Source: CAZFAP01 sp964516325 (lineage in GTDB: Bacteria > Auribacterota > JABMQX01). Taken from it: a stretch of 64,000 bases of DNA. The notes under the pieces were generated by a model. The model saw nothing but the letters and a program-made list of their open reading frames with translations. It was not told the origin of the DNA and did no database searches. Numbering within the stretch: position 1 is the first letter of the stretch; each line of letters opens with the position of its first letter. Positions 18,721 through 27,416 of the stretch are shown piece after piece. The stretch spans positions 1 to 64,000 of the forward strand of contig CAZFAP010000001.1 of NCBI GenBank assembly GCA_964516325.1. The letters are read 5' to 3'. Position numbers and translations under genes: made by a program.

Positions 18721-19941
18721 CTACCCCACGAGATTCGCGAGTCTCTCAAAAGCCACGGCGCACAGCGCGGCGAAGCCCGCGACCGCGACCACGTTCTCCA
18801 GCCAGCCGTTTGCATGCTCGCCCATGATCTCCTTATCGTTCAGAACCAGGAGCATTACGAGCGCGCAACCCGGCACGAGAACAACGGTGATCCCTTGAAG
18901 GAAAATCAGCGCGTTCACTGGCGTGCCCCTGAACAGAAGCGAGACGGTCATCCCGATCACGATTGCCATCGCCGTGAGGAGCCTTGACGGCAGCCCGCCC
19001 ATCTCCCGACCGAGTCCAAGCCCGTCCGCGAGCAGCCCGCCGCCGATCATTGCGTTCACGACCAGCGACGAGAACGCCGCCGCCCACAATCCCAAGCAGA
19101 ACAGCCACTTCGCAAACCGCCCGGAAAGCGGCTCGAGCTGCCTCGCCATATCTGCTGCCGTCTGCACGCTCAGCCCTTTCGGCTTGATAACTGTTGCAGA
19201 AGTGATGATGATGACTGTCGTGATGAATGCAAGCACGATGATCGCCGCAATGGCGTCGCGGACTCCCGTCTTGTATTCCGCCAGTCCCCAACCTTTCTCC
19301 TGCACGAGGTACGACTGATACAAAGCCGCGATGACCGAGAACGTCGTTCCGACCATTGCCGCAATCAGGGGGAAGCTCCCTTTCGGCGCCGAAGGCATAA
19401 GCCCTTTGAGCAGCTCTCCCGGTTTTGGCCCCGCTTTGACCGCCGTCCCGAGAAATCCGGCGATCATGATGACCACAAGAACGAGCATCAGTTTCTCAAT
19501 CAGTCTGTACGTACGCCGCGCCAAAAACAGGATTGCCAGAGCACCCGCGTTGAAGAATATCGCCCAGACCCACAGGGGCCATCCCGTCAGCGATTCCATC
19601 GCCGTCCCCACACCCATGTTGTTCCCTGCCTGAAACCCCGCCACGACGGTGAACGAGCAAATCCCGAGAATTGCTGAGAGCCAGCCCCCGTATTTCCTCC
19701 TCACCGCCCCGAGAAACGATTCGCCCGAGACCACCCCGAACCTCGCTCCCATCGCCGTATAACAGCACATGAAAAGGCAGATCGGCGCCATCAGCCACAG
19801 AAACGAATAGCCGTACTCCGCTCCCATCTTGGATGCCGTGCTCACGCTCCCCGGACCGAGCACCACCGCCGCCGTAACAAACGCCGGCCCAATGACCGAC
19901 AACAGCCGTCGTCTTCTGTCGCCACTAACGTTTGGCATCAT
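18721..19941 (-). CDS. Nramp-superfamily transporter lacking the DPGN metal motif (about 406 aa)
   Basis: Eleven or so hydrophobic helices follow the Nramp/APC layout. TM1 reads FVTAAVVLGPGSVSTASKMGAEYGYSFLWL, the position where Mn/Fe Nramps have DPGN; here it is GPGS. TM6, normally MPH in a metal site, reads TTFSVIAALYQSYLVQEKG. The Asp and Met ligands are therefore absent, so Mn/Fe transport is unlikely and a different substrate (Mg, as in NRMT relatives, or a non-metal) is possible. AGGAG precedes tandem ATG codons at 19941 and 19938; either may be used. It is monocistronic and faces the DUF2442 gene tail to tail. Confidence 0.8.
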   Translation of the reverse strand: MMPNVSGDRRRRLLSVIGPAFVTAAVVLGPGSVSTASKMGAEYGYSFLWLMAPICLFMCCYTAMGARFGVVSGESFLGAVRRKYGGWLSAILGICSFTVVAGFQAGNNMGVGTAMESLTGWPLWVWAIFFNAGALAILFLARRTYRLIEKLMLVLVVIMIAGFLGTAVKAGPKPGELLKGLMPSAPKGSFPLIAAMVGTTFSVIAALYQSYLVQEKGWGLAEYKTGVRDAIAAIIVLAFITTVIIITSATVIKPKGLSVQTAADMARQLEPLSGRFAKWLFCLGLWAAAFSSLVVNAMIGGGLLADGLGLGREMGGLPSRLLTAMAIVIGMTVSLLFRGTPVNALIFLQGITVVLVPGCALVMLLVLNDKEIMGEHANGWLENVVAVAGFAALCAVAFERLANLVG

Positions 19942-20382
19942 TTGTCTCCTGGCTGACAAGTTCACTTCTCGGCAGCGCTCGTTCTCGCTGGGGGAGATTC
20001 CGCGAGCTTTCGCCTATCTCACCAACGTCCCTGTGTGGTTCTGACTCCCCCGTGGTGTGAAATCTCTCTTCCTGCGCTTGGGCTGTTTCTGGCTGCTTCG
20101 CGCCGGCCGGGTCATGAGCCGGGGAGAAGACTTCCTGCTACCCTCTTTTGCGGTGCAGTCCTGGTCTCCCGAAACGCGCTTACCGAGGGTCACGTATCCC
20201 GCGCCACTGGTCGCAGTCCGGGCGGGAGGGGAAGCCGATGACCCATTCGGGACTCCACAGAGCTTCCGCCCCGTGCGAGCCCCCCTTGGGTTATTCTATG
20301 CTAAAATATTGGACGGATGGGACAATGATTTCTGCATGCAGAGGGTCGTGCCTTTGAAAACCCGCTTCTGGGAGGTTCTGAG
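19942..20382. other. Divergent intergenic region, no supported gene
   Basis: This separates the Nramp-like gene (minus) from the glycosidase-like gene (plus). I see no real coding frame. An extended -10-like TATGCTAAAAT lies near 20298-20308 and GGGAGG at 20370-20375 serves the downstream ATG. No convincing -35 pairs with it. Confidence 0.45.
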
Positions 20383-21642
20383 ATGTGCTTGGGGCTAACA
20401 CTCGTTCAGGCCATTCGGATGTGCGTTCGCTTCGCAGGTTCTTGTTTGCTGGGGGCAGCTTCGGTCCCGCTGCTGCCGGCTTTCGCAGAGGATAATCCTC
20501 AGCCGGGCACTTCCTTTCGTTGCCATGTAGATGAGCACAGGCGGCTCGTTGTTGAGGGCAGGCCGTTTTTCCCGCTCGGGTTGTATGGTGCTCACGATTT
20601 CGACCATCTGCGGGAGATTGCGAACAGCCCCTTCAACTGCGTCCTCGATTATGGGATGACCGCCCAGGACGTGGAAACCACACGAAAATATCTCGACGAA
20701 GCCCATCGCCTCGGCATCAAAATCATTTTCTGCGTTAACGACGTCTATCCGAGCGCGAAGTACCACGAGAAGCTCGGCGACTGGGTTGGCAATGACGCGA
20801 TCCTCGAAGGCGTCGTCAGAACATTCCGGGACCATCCGGCTCTCATCGCCTGGTATAACAACGACGAACTCCCCTTCGAGAAGAAGGAGGAAATCGAGGG
20901 CTACTACCGCCGGATCAAAGAGCTCGACCCGAATCATCCCCAACTGATGGTTCATTATCGCCCCGGCTCCTACCGGACCTTCTTCAACGCCTGCGACATT
21001 GTCGGAGTGGATGTCTATCCGATTCCGAAGAACCCCGTTACTGAGCTGAGCGACCGAATGGACCTTGCCTGGAAAGAAGTCGAGGCGAAAAAGCCGGTTT
21101 GGGCTGTTCCTCAAACGTTCGCCTGGTATCAGCACCGCGACCCCGAGGACCCCAATGACACTCTCGGTCGCCGACGGCTTCCCATGCCAAACGAGTGGCT
21201 CAACGGGCGTGCTCCGACCTATGACGAAACTCGAGCGATGACCTATCTGGCTCTCGTTCACCGTGCCAGAGGCATCATCTACTGGTGCTTCTACAACATG
21301 TCCTATCTCCCCGATTTCGTCGAGCGGTGGAGTTTCATGAAGCGCATCGGCGCTGAGCTGAAGGAGCTTTTCCCGATTCTCCTTTCCCCGGAAGAGATGG
21401 CCGTGTCAGCACAGCCTCCGAACGACGCGATTCACTCCCTTATCAAGGTCGCCGACGGCAAGCGATACCTCCTCGCCGTCAATGCATCCCGCAATCCCCA
21501 TCGCCCGTCCTTTCGTCTTCCCGCAGGAGCGTCATCAGCGGTGAAAGCGCAATTTGAGGCTCGCTCCATCCCCGTGAAGGACGGATTGTTGACCGACTTC
21601 TTCGCGCCCTTTGCCGCCCACGTTTACGAATTGGACGAGTAG
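20383..21642 (+). CDS. Secreted glycoside hydrolase-like TIM-barrel protein (419 aa)
   Basis: GGAGG seven bases before ATG 20383 fixes the start. Residues 1-~35 carry a signal peptide (CVRFAGSCLLGAASVPLLPAFAED). The mature part resembles clan GH-A barrels: RRLVVEGRPFFPLGLYGAHD at the start, FNCVLDYGMT, LDEAHRLGIKIIFCVND, then ALIAWYNNDEL, where the Glu sits at the usual acid/base position after strand 4. VGVDVYPIP and KPVWAVPQTFAWYQ follow. A small C-terminal beta domain ends near YELDE. I infer a sugar-acting or sugar-binding periplasmic protein. The nucleophile is not certain, so it could be non-catalytic. Confidence 0.7.
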   Translation: MCLGLTLVQAIRMCVRFAGSCLLGAASVPLLPAFAEDNPQPGTSFRCHVDEHRRLVVEGRPFFPLGLYGAHDFDHLREIANSPFNCVLDYGMTAQDVETTRKYLDEAHRLGIKIIFCVNDVYPSAKYHEKLGDWVGNDAILEGVVRTFRDHPALIAWYNNDELPFEKKEEIEGYYRRIKELDPNHPQLMVHYRPGSYRTFFNACDIVGVDVYPIPKNPVTELSDRMDLAWKEVEAKKPVWAVPQTFAWYQHRDPEDPNDTLGRRRLPMPNEWLNGRAPTYDETRAMTYLALVHRARGIIYWCFYNMSYLPDFVERWSFMKRIGAELKELFPILLSPEEMAVSAQPPNDAIHSLIKVADGKRYLLAVNASRNPHRPSFRLPAGASSAVKAQFEARSIPVKDGLLTDFFAPFAAHVYELDE

Positions 21643-21823
21643 TCGGACTGCTGCCGCGCTCCAACGGCTGTTCTGCGGCATGGCGGAAGGCCCCTGCAGT
21701 TCCCGAACCCGGCGCGGATCACAAGAACCCCGGCCGAGAACAGCTTGAACATGTTTCTTGACACACGGGTGGAAAGGCGACACCATTGCCTGCACGGCAA
21801 ACCATAATGTCGAGGGCAAACGC

Positions 21824-22840
21824 ATGGCACGATCGAACAGTAATTTTCTCTTGCCGAAAACTGTGAGCACGGCGCATCGCTCATCGCTTTCTCGTCGGGC
21901 GTTCCTGGGAAATGTTGCTCTGGGTTTGGGCGGCTTTCTTTGTCCAGGACTCGGTTCGGCTGCTGAGGAGGGAGATGGCGTGAAAACCCGTGTGGTGATT
22001 GTTCGAGACCCCGCTGTCATTAGCCAACGGAAGATCAGCGCGGAAGTTGCCGGGAAGATGGTTCACCGTGCCGTCTGCCTGCTGACGGGGAAGAACGACC
22101 AGACTCTCGCATGGAAGTCTCTCTTTTCGCCGAAAGAAAGAGTCGCCATAAAAGTGAACACCCGCCACCCCCCTGTCATGGCCAACCCAGAGGTTGTCAC
22201 CGCCATAATCAACGGCCTGAAAGCCGCCGGGCTCGACGAGAATCGCATAATTATCTACGACTTCATAGACCACGAGCTGACAAGGGCGGGCTACAAGCTC
22301 AATGACTCCTCCACGGGCGTTCGCTGCTGCGCCTCGAAGGATTTTCGCGAGCTGATGGCGGGGCCGGTTCGCGTCATGCTTTCGAGGATTCTGACAGACG
22401 AGGTGGATGCTATCATCAACGCCGCCACGTTCAGACATCACGGCATGGCGGGGGTCACCATCTCGATGAAAAATCATCTCGGCAGCGTCCGAACTCCCCG
22501 AGACCTCCATGGCGATAACTGTCTTCACGTCGCCGACCTCAACGCCCTCGACCCCATCCGGAAGAAAACCCGGTTGATCATCACCGACGCCATTCTCGGA
22601 CAGTACGACGGAGGGCCGTCGCATCGCCCCCAATTCGTCTGGGCGTACGGGGGATTGATGGCCGGCATTGACCCGGTCGCCGTGGACGCCGTCGCCGCGG
22701 AGGAACTCAAAGCAGAGCGAAACAAGAGGGGACTCGAGGGCCCCATTCGGCCCGCGGTCAAGCACATCCCTCGCGCCGCTGAAATGGGCTTGGGAATCGG
22801 AGACCCGACCATGATCGGCGTCGTCCGGGAGACTCCCTGA
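21824..22840 (+). CDS. Tat-exported DUF362 domain protein (338 aa)
   Basis: ATG 21824 is preceded by GAGG. The N-terminus has the twin-arginine signal SRRAFLGNVALGLGGFL. The rest is a DUF362 domain: KVNTRHPPVMANPEVVTAIINGLKAAG, IIIYDF, then the conserved TFRHHGMAGVTISMKNHLG and GGLMAGIDPVAVDAVAAEEL. DUF362 is linked to iron-sulfur proteins in some organisms, but this copy lacks the C-terminal ferredoxin cysteines, so no cluster is evident. Function is unknown. It sits 180 bases behind the glycosidase-like gene and may be co-transcribed. Confidence 0.82.
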   Translation: MARSNSNFLLPKTVSTAHRSSLSRRAFLGNVALGLGGFLCPGLGSAAEEGDGVKTRVVIVRDPAVISQRKISAEVAGKMVHRAVCLLTGKNDQTLAWKSLFSPKERVAIKVNTRHPPVMANPEVVTAIINGLKAAGLDENRIIIYDFIDHELTRAGYKLNDSSTGVRCCASKDFRELMAGPVRVMLSRILTDEVDAIINAATFRHHGMAGVTISMKNHLGSVRTPRDLHGDNCLHVADLNALDPIRKKTRLIITDAILGQYDGGPSHRPQFVWAYGGLMAGIDPVAVDAVAAEELKAERNKRGLEGPIRPAVKHIPRAAEMGLGIGDPTMIGVVRETP

Positions 22841-22915
22841 GCAGGACGGCGCGCGGCCGGCATTCCATAGCCGCTGTCGCTCCCAGGTGAGTCCGAGCGA
22901 AATGACAAGCGAGCG

Positions 22916-23650
22916 TCATCGCCTCGCGCGCCGCTCGAAGGCCCAACCCGCAAGTAGCCAACCGAGAGCCACAAAAGCTGCCGCGACGATCAGGGGTATA
23001 AGCGGGGTAGGAAAATAGCACCGCCCCGAAATGCCAACCCGCAACAATTCCACAACATGCGTCAAAGGGGATGCTATGGCAACCGGCTTGAGCCAGAAGG
23101 GAAGTTTCTCAAGCGGCATAAACACGCCGCTCAGAAAAAGACCTGGAAACCGGATGAAATTGAGCAGGGTCATTGCCTCGAATACCTCCCTCACGGAAAC
23201 CGCAGCGACGATGCCAAGCAGAGAGAACGCCGCTCCTCCGAGCAGCAAACCGGCTGTGAAGAGAACCGGATTGCCAAGACGCAGCCTAAGAAACACGGAA
23301 AAACCCAGAGTGAGAGCAACCGACGTCGCAATCCCGTACAGGGCGGCGCTGGTTGCCTTGCCGAGGACAATGGTTCGATGCGACACCGGAGCGAGGAGCA
23401 GACGCTGCAAGGTGCCGGACCGCTTCTCGAAAGTGACGACGATGGCGGCCATAGACGTGTTGCCAAAAAGAAGCGTCATGGCAATGGCCCCCGGCGCAAC
23501 AACCAGATACCTCGATGGGTCCCTGAGATACACGGCGAGCATCAGGACAGCCGGAAAAAGAAGCCCCCATGTGACCAGCGGGGGCTTGCCATAGTAACTC
23601 TCGATGTCCTTCCGGCTGATAAAAAGGGCGCGGACCACCTGAGTCATCAC
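22916..23650 (-). CDS. ABC-2 type exporter permease (244 aa)
   Basis: Six membrane spans are visible. The first is preceded by an amphipathic helix (ALFISRKDIESYYG), then GLLFPAVLMLAVYL, an EKRSGTLQRLLLAPVSHR cytoplasmic loop typical of ABC2_membrane proteins, and the family signature RFPGLFLSGVFMPLEKLPFWL. It overlaps the upstream ATPase stop by four bases (23647-23650), so the two form one exporter. The substrate is unknown; drug or lipid export is usual for this family. The whole unit follows an ArsR-type regulator gene. Confidence 0.88.
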   Translation of the reverse strand: MMTQVVRALFISRKDIESYYGKPPLVTWGLLFPAVLMLAVYLRDPSRYLVVAPGAIAMTLLFGNTSMAAIVVTFEKRSGTLQRLLLAPVSHRTIVLGKATSAALYGIATSVALTLGFSVFLRLRLGNPVLFTAGLLLGGAAFSLLGIVAAVSVREVFEAMTLLNFIRFPGLFLSGVFMPLEKLPFWLKPVAIASPLTHVVELLRVGISGRCYFPTPLIPLIVAAAFVALGWLLAGWAFERRARR

Positions 23651-24732
23651 ACCGTCTCCGCTGTCGAAGAATCTGCGCCGAGTATCGTCATAAAGGCGTC
23701 CTCGAGGCTGGGGGTAACGCTCGCGATTTGGAGGAGCCGAACGCCGTGTTTTTCGGCGAGCACGAGGAGCTGCATTACGGCTGCATGGGTGTCGGCAACC
23801 TCAAGTTTCCATTTGCCCTCCGCGAGGGTGGCCGACCGAATTGCGGGGCATAGCTCGAGCACGCTCGGCTGCGGCACTTCCCCCGAAAGAGTCACCGTCA
23901 GGTTCTTCCCTTTCTCCACTCGCTGCCGGACCTCTGCGGCTGTCCCTTCCGCAGCGATCCGCCCCTTGACGAGGATGAGAATGCGGTCGGACAGAGCCTC
24001 TGCCTCGGCGAGGTTGTGTGTCGTCAGAAAGACTGTTGTGCCGCTACGGCTGAGGTCGCGTATCAGGGATCGCAGCGCGCGTGCACTGAGAACGTCCAGC
24101 CCCGCCGTAGGCTCGTCCAGCAAAATGACCTCCGGGCAATGAACAAGAGCCGCCGCAACGGTCAAGCGGCGTTTCATCCCGCGGGATAGCGACTGGAATG
24201 GCATCCCGGCTCTGTCCGTCAAACCAAACGACTCAAGAAGAGAATCGGCTCTCCTCCCGCGCTCCGCGCGCGCCAAACCATATAGCTCCCCAAGGTATTC
24301 CAGATTCCTGCGGCACGAGAGCTCGGGATAGAGGTTAGACTCCTCTGGAACAACCCCGATGCGCTCCTTCACAGCAATAGGCTCCCGGCGGATGTCCAGC
24401 TCACACACATAGACCTCTCCCGCATCGGGTCGGAGCAGGCAAGAGAGAATGTTGATCGTCGTGGTCTTCCCCGCGCCGTTTGGCCCAAGATAACCCAACA
24501 CTTCGCCCTTCCGGACCCTAAAACTGACATTTTCCAGGGCGCGCAGGTTGCCGTAGCTTTTGCAGAGTCCTGAGACGCGAACCACGCTGATACCGCCCTT
24601 CACTGCGGGTCCGATCACCTCCGCCTGGGCTTCTTGAGACACGGATGCTCTTTCACACTGCCGTGCCATTTCTTGACCTGCTCCGGTGAGCAGTCTTTTG
24701 GCGTCTTTCTCAGCTCGTTTGGGTTCCGACAC
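23647..24732 (-). CDS. ABC exporter ATP-binding protein (361 aa, GTG start)
   Basis: Walker A is GPNGAGKTT, the signature is LSRGMKRRL, Walker B is VILLDEPTAGLD and the switch His is in LTTHN. The ~50 residues before the ATPase fold are a polar extension. The C-terminal ~75 residues form the regulatory domain common in drug/lipid ABC-2 ATPases (KNLTVTLSGEV, ending EDAFMTILG). The GTG at 24730-24732 has AGGAG upstream and overlaps the 3' end of the ArsR gene by 23 bases; an internal ATG 21 codons later is an alternative. With the following permease it makes a two-gene exporter probably controlled by the ArsR protein. Confidence 0.87.
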   Translation of the reverse strand: MSEPKRAEKDAKRLLTGAGQEMARQCERASVSQEAQAEVIGPAVKGGISVVRVSGLCKSYGNLRALENVSFRVRKGEVLGYLGPNGAGKTTTINILSCLLRPDAGEVYVCELDIRREPIAVKERIGVVPEESNLYPELSCRRNLEYLGELYGLARAERGRRADSLLESFGLTDRAGMPFQSLSRGMKRRLTVAAALVHCPEVILLDEPTAGLDVLSARALRSLIRDLSRSGTTVFLTTHNLAEAEALSDRILILVKGRIAAEGTAAEVRQRVEKGKNLTVTLSGEVPQPSVLELCPAIRSATLAEGKWKLEVADTHAAVMQLLVLAEKHGVRLLQIASVTPSLEDAFMTILGADSSTAETV

Positions 24733-25084
24733 CCTTTCTTCTCCTGGCGCATTGTCCTTCTCCTCTGGTTGTTGCGGCTGCTGTGCTTAGACAAGTGCCC
24801 CGTCCCATCCCGAATCGAAGGAAGTCGTCCACCCCTCTCCTCCATCTGGCAAGGCGGGTCTTGTTGAGACGATAATGCACGTAGTAACCCCGCCTCTCAG
24901 GTATAACGAGTCCCGCGTCCCTCAACACTCGCAGGTGCTGCGAGACCGCGCCCTGCGTCACACCGAGCCGTGCTGCAAGCGCGCCAACACATAGGGCCCG
25001 GTGGCTCAGAAGCTGAACGATTCGCAGGCGCGCCGGGACCGAAAGAACTTTGAACAGACGCGCTGCTCTCTCAATTTTCGCCAT
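24710..25084 (-). CDS. ArsR/SmtB-family transcriptional regulator (124 aa)
   Basis: The winged helix is clear: KVLSVPARLRIVQLL, then the helix-turn-helix LAARLGVTQGAVSQHLRVLRDAGLVIPERRGYYVHYRLN. AAGGAG stands seven bases before ATG 25084. There is no CxC alpha-3 metal site (the ELCVC position reads HRALCVG, one Cys), so metal sensing is not evident. The C-terminal 35 residues are low-complexity and may be weakly conserved. It leads the ABC exporter operon and likely represses it through the inverted repeat just upstream. The effector is unknown. Confidence 0.88.
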   Translation of the reverse strand: MAKIERAARLFKVLSVPARLRIVQLLSHRALCVGALAARLGVTQGAVSQHLRVLRDAGLVIPERRGYYVHYRLNKTRLARWRRGVDDFLRFGMGRGTCLSTAAATTRGEGQCARRRKGVGTQTS

Positions 25085-25096
25085 ACGAGAACTCCT

Positions 25097-25118
25097 TTAG
25101 TATCCGCTAATATACTAA
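25097..25118. promoter_or_regulatory. Inverted repeat TTAGTAT-N8-ATACTAA, probable ArsR operator
   Basis: Perfect 7-base arms with an 8-base spacer lie 12 bases upstream of the arsR-type start. This fits the AT-rich dyads bound by ArsR proteins. It overlaps the expected -10 region on the minus strand (TATATTAG), so binding would block transcription. Confidence 0.6.
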
Positions 25119-25416
25119 CACGGTTCCCCGGGTTGTCGAGAGCAGAAATGCCAGGGCGCCTACTTTCCTTCGTCTCGCACATCATCCCGTGACCGCCTGT
25201 TAAGCCCAATGGGGACTCCGGACCTACGACACGCCATCGCTACCGGGTCGCCGTGCGACCGCTTTTCCAATACGCAAGGCAATCCCTCGCCTGTCCCCCC
25301 ACCCAAAGAGGCGCCCCATTCCACGCTCCTTTCCTCAGGACAATGACGAATGACACCGCGCCGCTCCCCCCCAGGCAAAGGTTTCCCCCGCTTTCAGAAA
25401 AAACTGAAAAAAAGTC
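25119..25416. other. Divergent spacer between exporter operon and oxygen-defence island, no gene
   Basis: No frame here has a ribosome binding site or recognisable protein. It separates the minus-strand ArsR operon from the plus-strand PerR gene. The only sites I can support are the ArsR inverted repeat at its left end and the PerR promoter at its right end. Confidence 0.5.
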
Positions 25417-25463
25417 TTGACACCCTCCCGGGCACCCGCCATTATTGATAACGATTGCTAATA
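25417..25463 (+). promoter_or_regulatory. Promoter with overlapping Fur/PerR-type box
   Basis: TTGACA (25417-25422) and CATTAT (25440-25445) are spaced by 17 bases. An AT-rich imperfect palindrome TATTGATAACGATTGCTAATA (25443-25463) covers the -10 and the start codon. It resembles Fur/PerR boxes (TATT/AATA ends, GATAA core). The predicted transcript would start near 25452, leaving an ~11-base leader with no Shine-Dalgarno. Confidence 0.6.
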
Positions 25464-25918
25464 TGAGAAAGCAAGTTGCGAAGAAGAATTATCGGATGAC
25501 GCGCCAGCGGCAGATCATCCTCGAAGAGCTCAAGAAGGTCAAAACGCATCCGACGGCCGATGAGCTTTACGAAAGGGTTCGGAGGCGGCTGCCGCGGATT
25601 AGCCTGGGCACCGTGTACCGGAACCTCGATGTTCTCAGCCAGTTCGGCGCGATACAGAGACTCGATCTCGCGGGCGTGCAGCGGCGATTCGATGGAGAAC
25701 CGGAAGCCCATTATCATGTGCGCTGCATCACGTGCGGGCGAGTGGACGATGTGTCGTTCGAGCCAATGCCGGGGCTTGAGCGCGGGCTCCGCGATTTGTG
25801 CGGTTACAAGGTCGTCGGACACAGACTGGAATTCATCGGCTTGTGTCCGAAGTGCCAGAAACGGAGAAGGCTCTCTCATTCGATAGGCGTCAAAACCGGA
25901 TTTGCCCCCGGGGCATGA
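25463..25918 (+). CDS. perR: PerR-type Fur-family peroxide/iron regulator (151 aa)
   Basis: The protein has the Fur winged helix (RMTRQRQIILEELKKV, HPTADELYERVRRRLPRISLGTVYRNLDVL) and dimerisation domain. Two CxxC pairs (HVRCITCGR and GLCPKCQKR) form the structural zinc site. The regulatory metal residues align with B. subtilis PerR: D in RRFDG, H-Y-H before CITC, and Asp (not Glu) in RVDDV, which favours PerR over Fur. It would sense peroxide by histidine oxidation and repress defence genes. A Fur-like box in its own promoter suggests autoregulation. It is the first of nineteen same-strand genes. The start has no clear ribosome binding site. Confidence 0.85.
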   Translation: MRKQVAKKNYRMTRQRQIILEELKKVKTHPTADELYERVRRRLPRISLGTVYRNLDVLSQFGAIQRLDLAGVQRRFDGEPEAHYHVRCITCGRVDDVSFEPMPGLERGLRDLCGYKVVGHRLEFIGLCPKCQKRRRLSHSIGVKTGFAPGA

Positions 25919-26328
25919 TGCGGCGCGGCGCCGCGCTCACTTCAATTCTTGCCTTATTGGTAGGAAAGCGAAGCGACGGTTGATCCAGATGGAGAGTGCC
26001 GAATCAAGGGATGTTTCCTGCGCCTTGGGCAGGGAACGACTATTCAGGTGCTGGCGAGTGGACCCATGGACATTCATGGTCCCCTGACGCGGGGCCCTTG
26101 GAAAATCGTTAAGTGTCCGGCAACGGCTGATCTTCCTCGGAACCAAAGATTGACTTTGGAGGTTTACAAAGTAAACATAAATTCTCCTGAGGAGTCGGGG
26201 GGTGAAACTTCATTGCTCACCGTTCTTGACGCTAACTTGAGCAGGCCGTCGGGGTTGTCACAGTCCGAGGCGGTTTGCCAATGCAGTCCCGAACGGTGGA
26301 ATGTGTCTTTCCGAAAGGAGGGAATACC
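25919..26328. other. Intergenic leader before the superoxide reductase gene
   Basis: No supported coding frame. It holds a promoter-like TTGACT (26150-26155), a 17-base spacer and a weak -10 AAACAT (26173-26178), with a perfect palindrome in the spacer. The remaining ~150 bases form a 5' leader to ATG 26329. Confidence 0.5.
26162..26176. promoter_or_regulatory. Perfect palindrome GTTTACAAAGTAAAC, putative operator
   Basis: Six-base arms surround AAA inside the predicted spacer of the superoxide reductase promoter. The placement fits a repressor site. It does not look like a Fur/PerR box, so a second regulator may act here. Confidence 0.45.
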
Positions 26329-26724
26329 ATGGCGGATTTGAGCGAGCGAATTCAAAAGGCGGACTGGAAAAAAGAGAAGCACGTGCCGGTCATCGAGGCG
26401 CCGGACCAGGTGAAGGCGGATGAGCTTTTCGAGGTCAAGGTAACGCTTGGCAAGGAGATCGCTCATCCCAACACCACAGAACATCATATTCGCTGGATTT
26501 CTGTTTTCTTCCATCCCGAAGGGGGGAAGTTTAGCTTTGAGGTAGGCCACTTTGAATTTTCAGCGCACGGCGAGTCGGTTGACGGCCCGAACAAGGGACC
26601 CGTTTACACGCACCACGAAGTCAAAGCGTCATTAAAGATCAACAAGCCGGGAAGCCTGCACGCCCTTGCCTTGTGCAATATCCACGGGCTTTGGGAGTCG
26701 AGCAAGACAATCGCGGTGAGTTAG
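26329..26724 (+). CDS. sor: Superoxide reductase, class II (neelaredoxin type) (131 aa)
   Basis: It reduces superoxide to hydrogen peroxide without making oxygen, using electrons from rubredoxin-like donors. The Fe(His)4Cys site residues are visible: the EKHVPVIE Glu-Lys-His motif near residue 17, HPNTTEHHIRWI in the middle, and CNIHGLW near the C-terminus supplying Cys and His. There is no N-terminal desulforedoxin domain, which makes it class II. GAAAGGAGGGA precedes ATG 26329. It is the first effector after perR. The peroxide it forms could be removed by the rubrerythrins and thiol peroxidase downstream. Confidence 0.93.
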   Translation: MADLSERIQKADWKKEKHVPVIEAPDQVKADELFEVKVTLGKEIAHPNTTEHHIRWISVFFHPEGGKFSFEVGHFEFSAHGESVDGPNKGPVYTHHEVKASLKINKPGSLHALALCNIHGLWESSKTIAVS

Positions 26725-26963
26725 CGGGGGTGTAATCGCCACGCTTTGCGCGTGCGAAGCCGCTTCCCTCGCCGTCGGCAGTCGTGGCATGGTGCAATTT
26801 CCCAATCGGCGGCTTTGCGAACGTGACGTTCTGTCTGAGCCGACCCCGTGCTCTTGTTGAACGCGGATTGGTCTTGTCGGGAGGCGATGCTCCCTGATGT
26901 CGAGACGAATCCGGCGCCGAAAAGGATTTGCCAAAGTTTTGCTTCTGGAAAGGAGGTGCGGAG

Positions 26964-27326
26964 ATGCCTGAATTCCTGAATCCATTTAGTGGAGTGGTTC
27001 CCGGGCGCAAGCTCACTGTTCGCGAGCTGACACGGGCGATTCGCCTTGCCCTTTCTGCCGAGGAAGAGGCCGTCCATCTCTACGAGGCGCTTGCCGACGC
27101 CGCCGACAATGAACTGGCGAAGGCGGTCCTTCAGGACATAGCGGATGAGGAACGAGTCCATGCGGGAGAGTTCCAGCGCGTTCTGAAGATTCTCCTGCCT
27201 GACGAAGAGAAGTGGCTCGCGGACGGCGCCGCGGAGGTGGACGACATCGCCGAGAAGGTCAAAAAGGGCGAGCCTTCCTCGCCAGAGGGCAAGAAGGTCC
27301 CCACAGTCGGCGACATGAAAGAGTAG
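26964..27326 (+). CDS. Small ferritin-like protein, probable encapsulin cargo (120 aa)
   Basis: AGGAGGTG precedes ATG 26964. Residues ~20-85 form a two-helix half-ferritin with diiron motifs LSAEEEAVHLYEAL and DIADEERVHAGEF (one Glu per helix plus ExxH). This is the size of encapsulated ferritin (EncFtn), which must dimerise to make a four-helix centre. After a flexible charged linker (KKGEPSSPEGKK) the protein ends VPTVGDMKE, matching the short encapsulin-targeting tail pattern TVGSL. The encapsulin shell gene starts 90 bases downstream. The role is presumably iron oxidation inside the shell. The cargo call rests on position and tail, both strong but not tested. Confidence 0.82.
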   Translation: MPEFLNPFSGVVPGRKLTVRELTRAIRLALSAEEEAVHLYEALADAADNELAKAVLQDIADEERVHAGEFQRVLKILLPDEEKWLADGAAEVDDIAEKVKKGEPSSPEGKKVPTVGDMKE

Positions 27327-27416
27327 GTCCATTTTATTTAGGAGGGGCTTGGGAGAATCAGCGAGGCTAAGATTGCAAAGCCTCCGAAAGAGAAAATTGA
27401 ATCAGGAGGATACGCA

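Noticed and set aside
26162..26176. GTTTACAAAGTAAAC as a terminator of perR
   Set aside because: The arms are AT-rich and short, with no T-run, and it lies in a promoter spacer.
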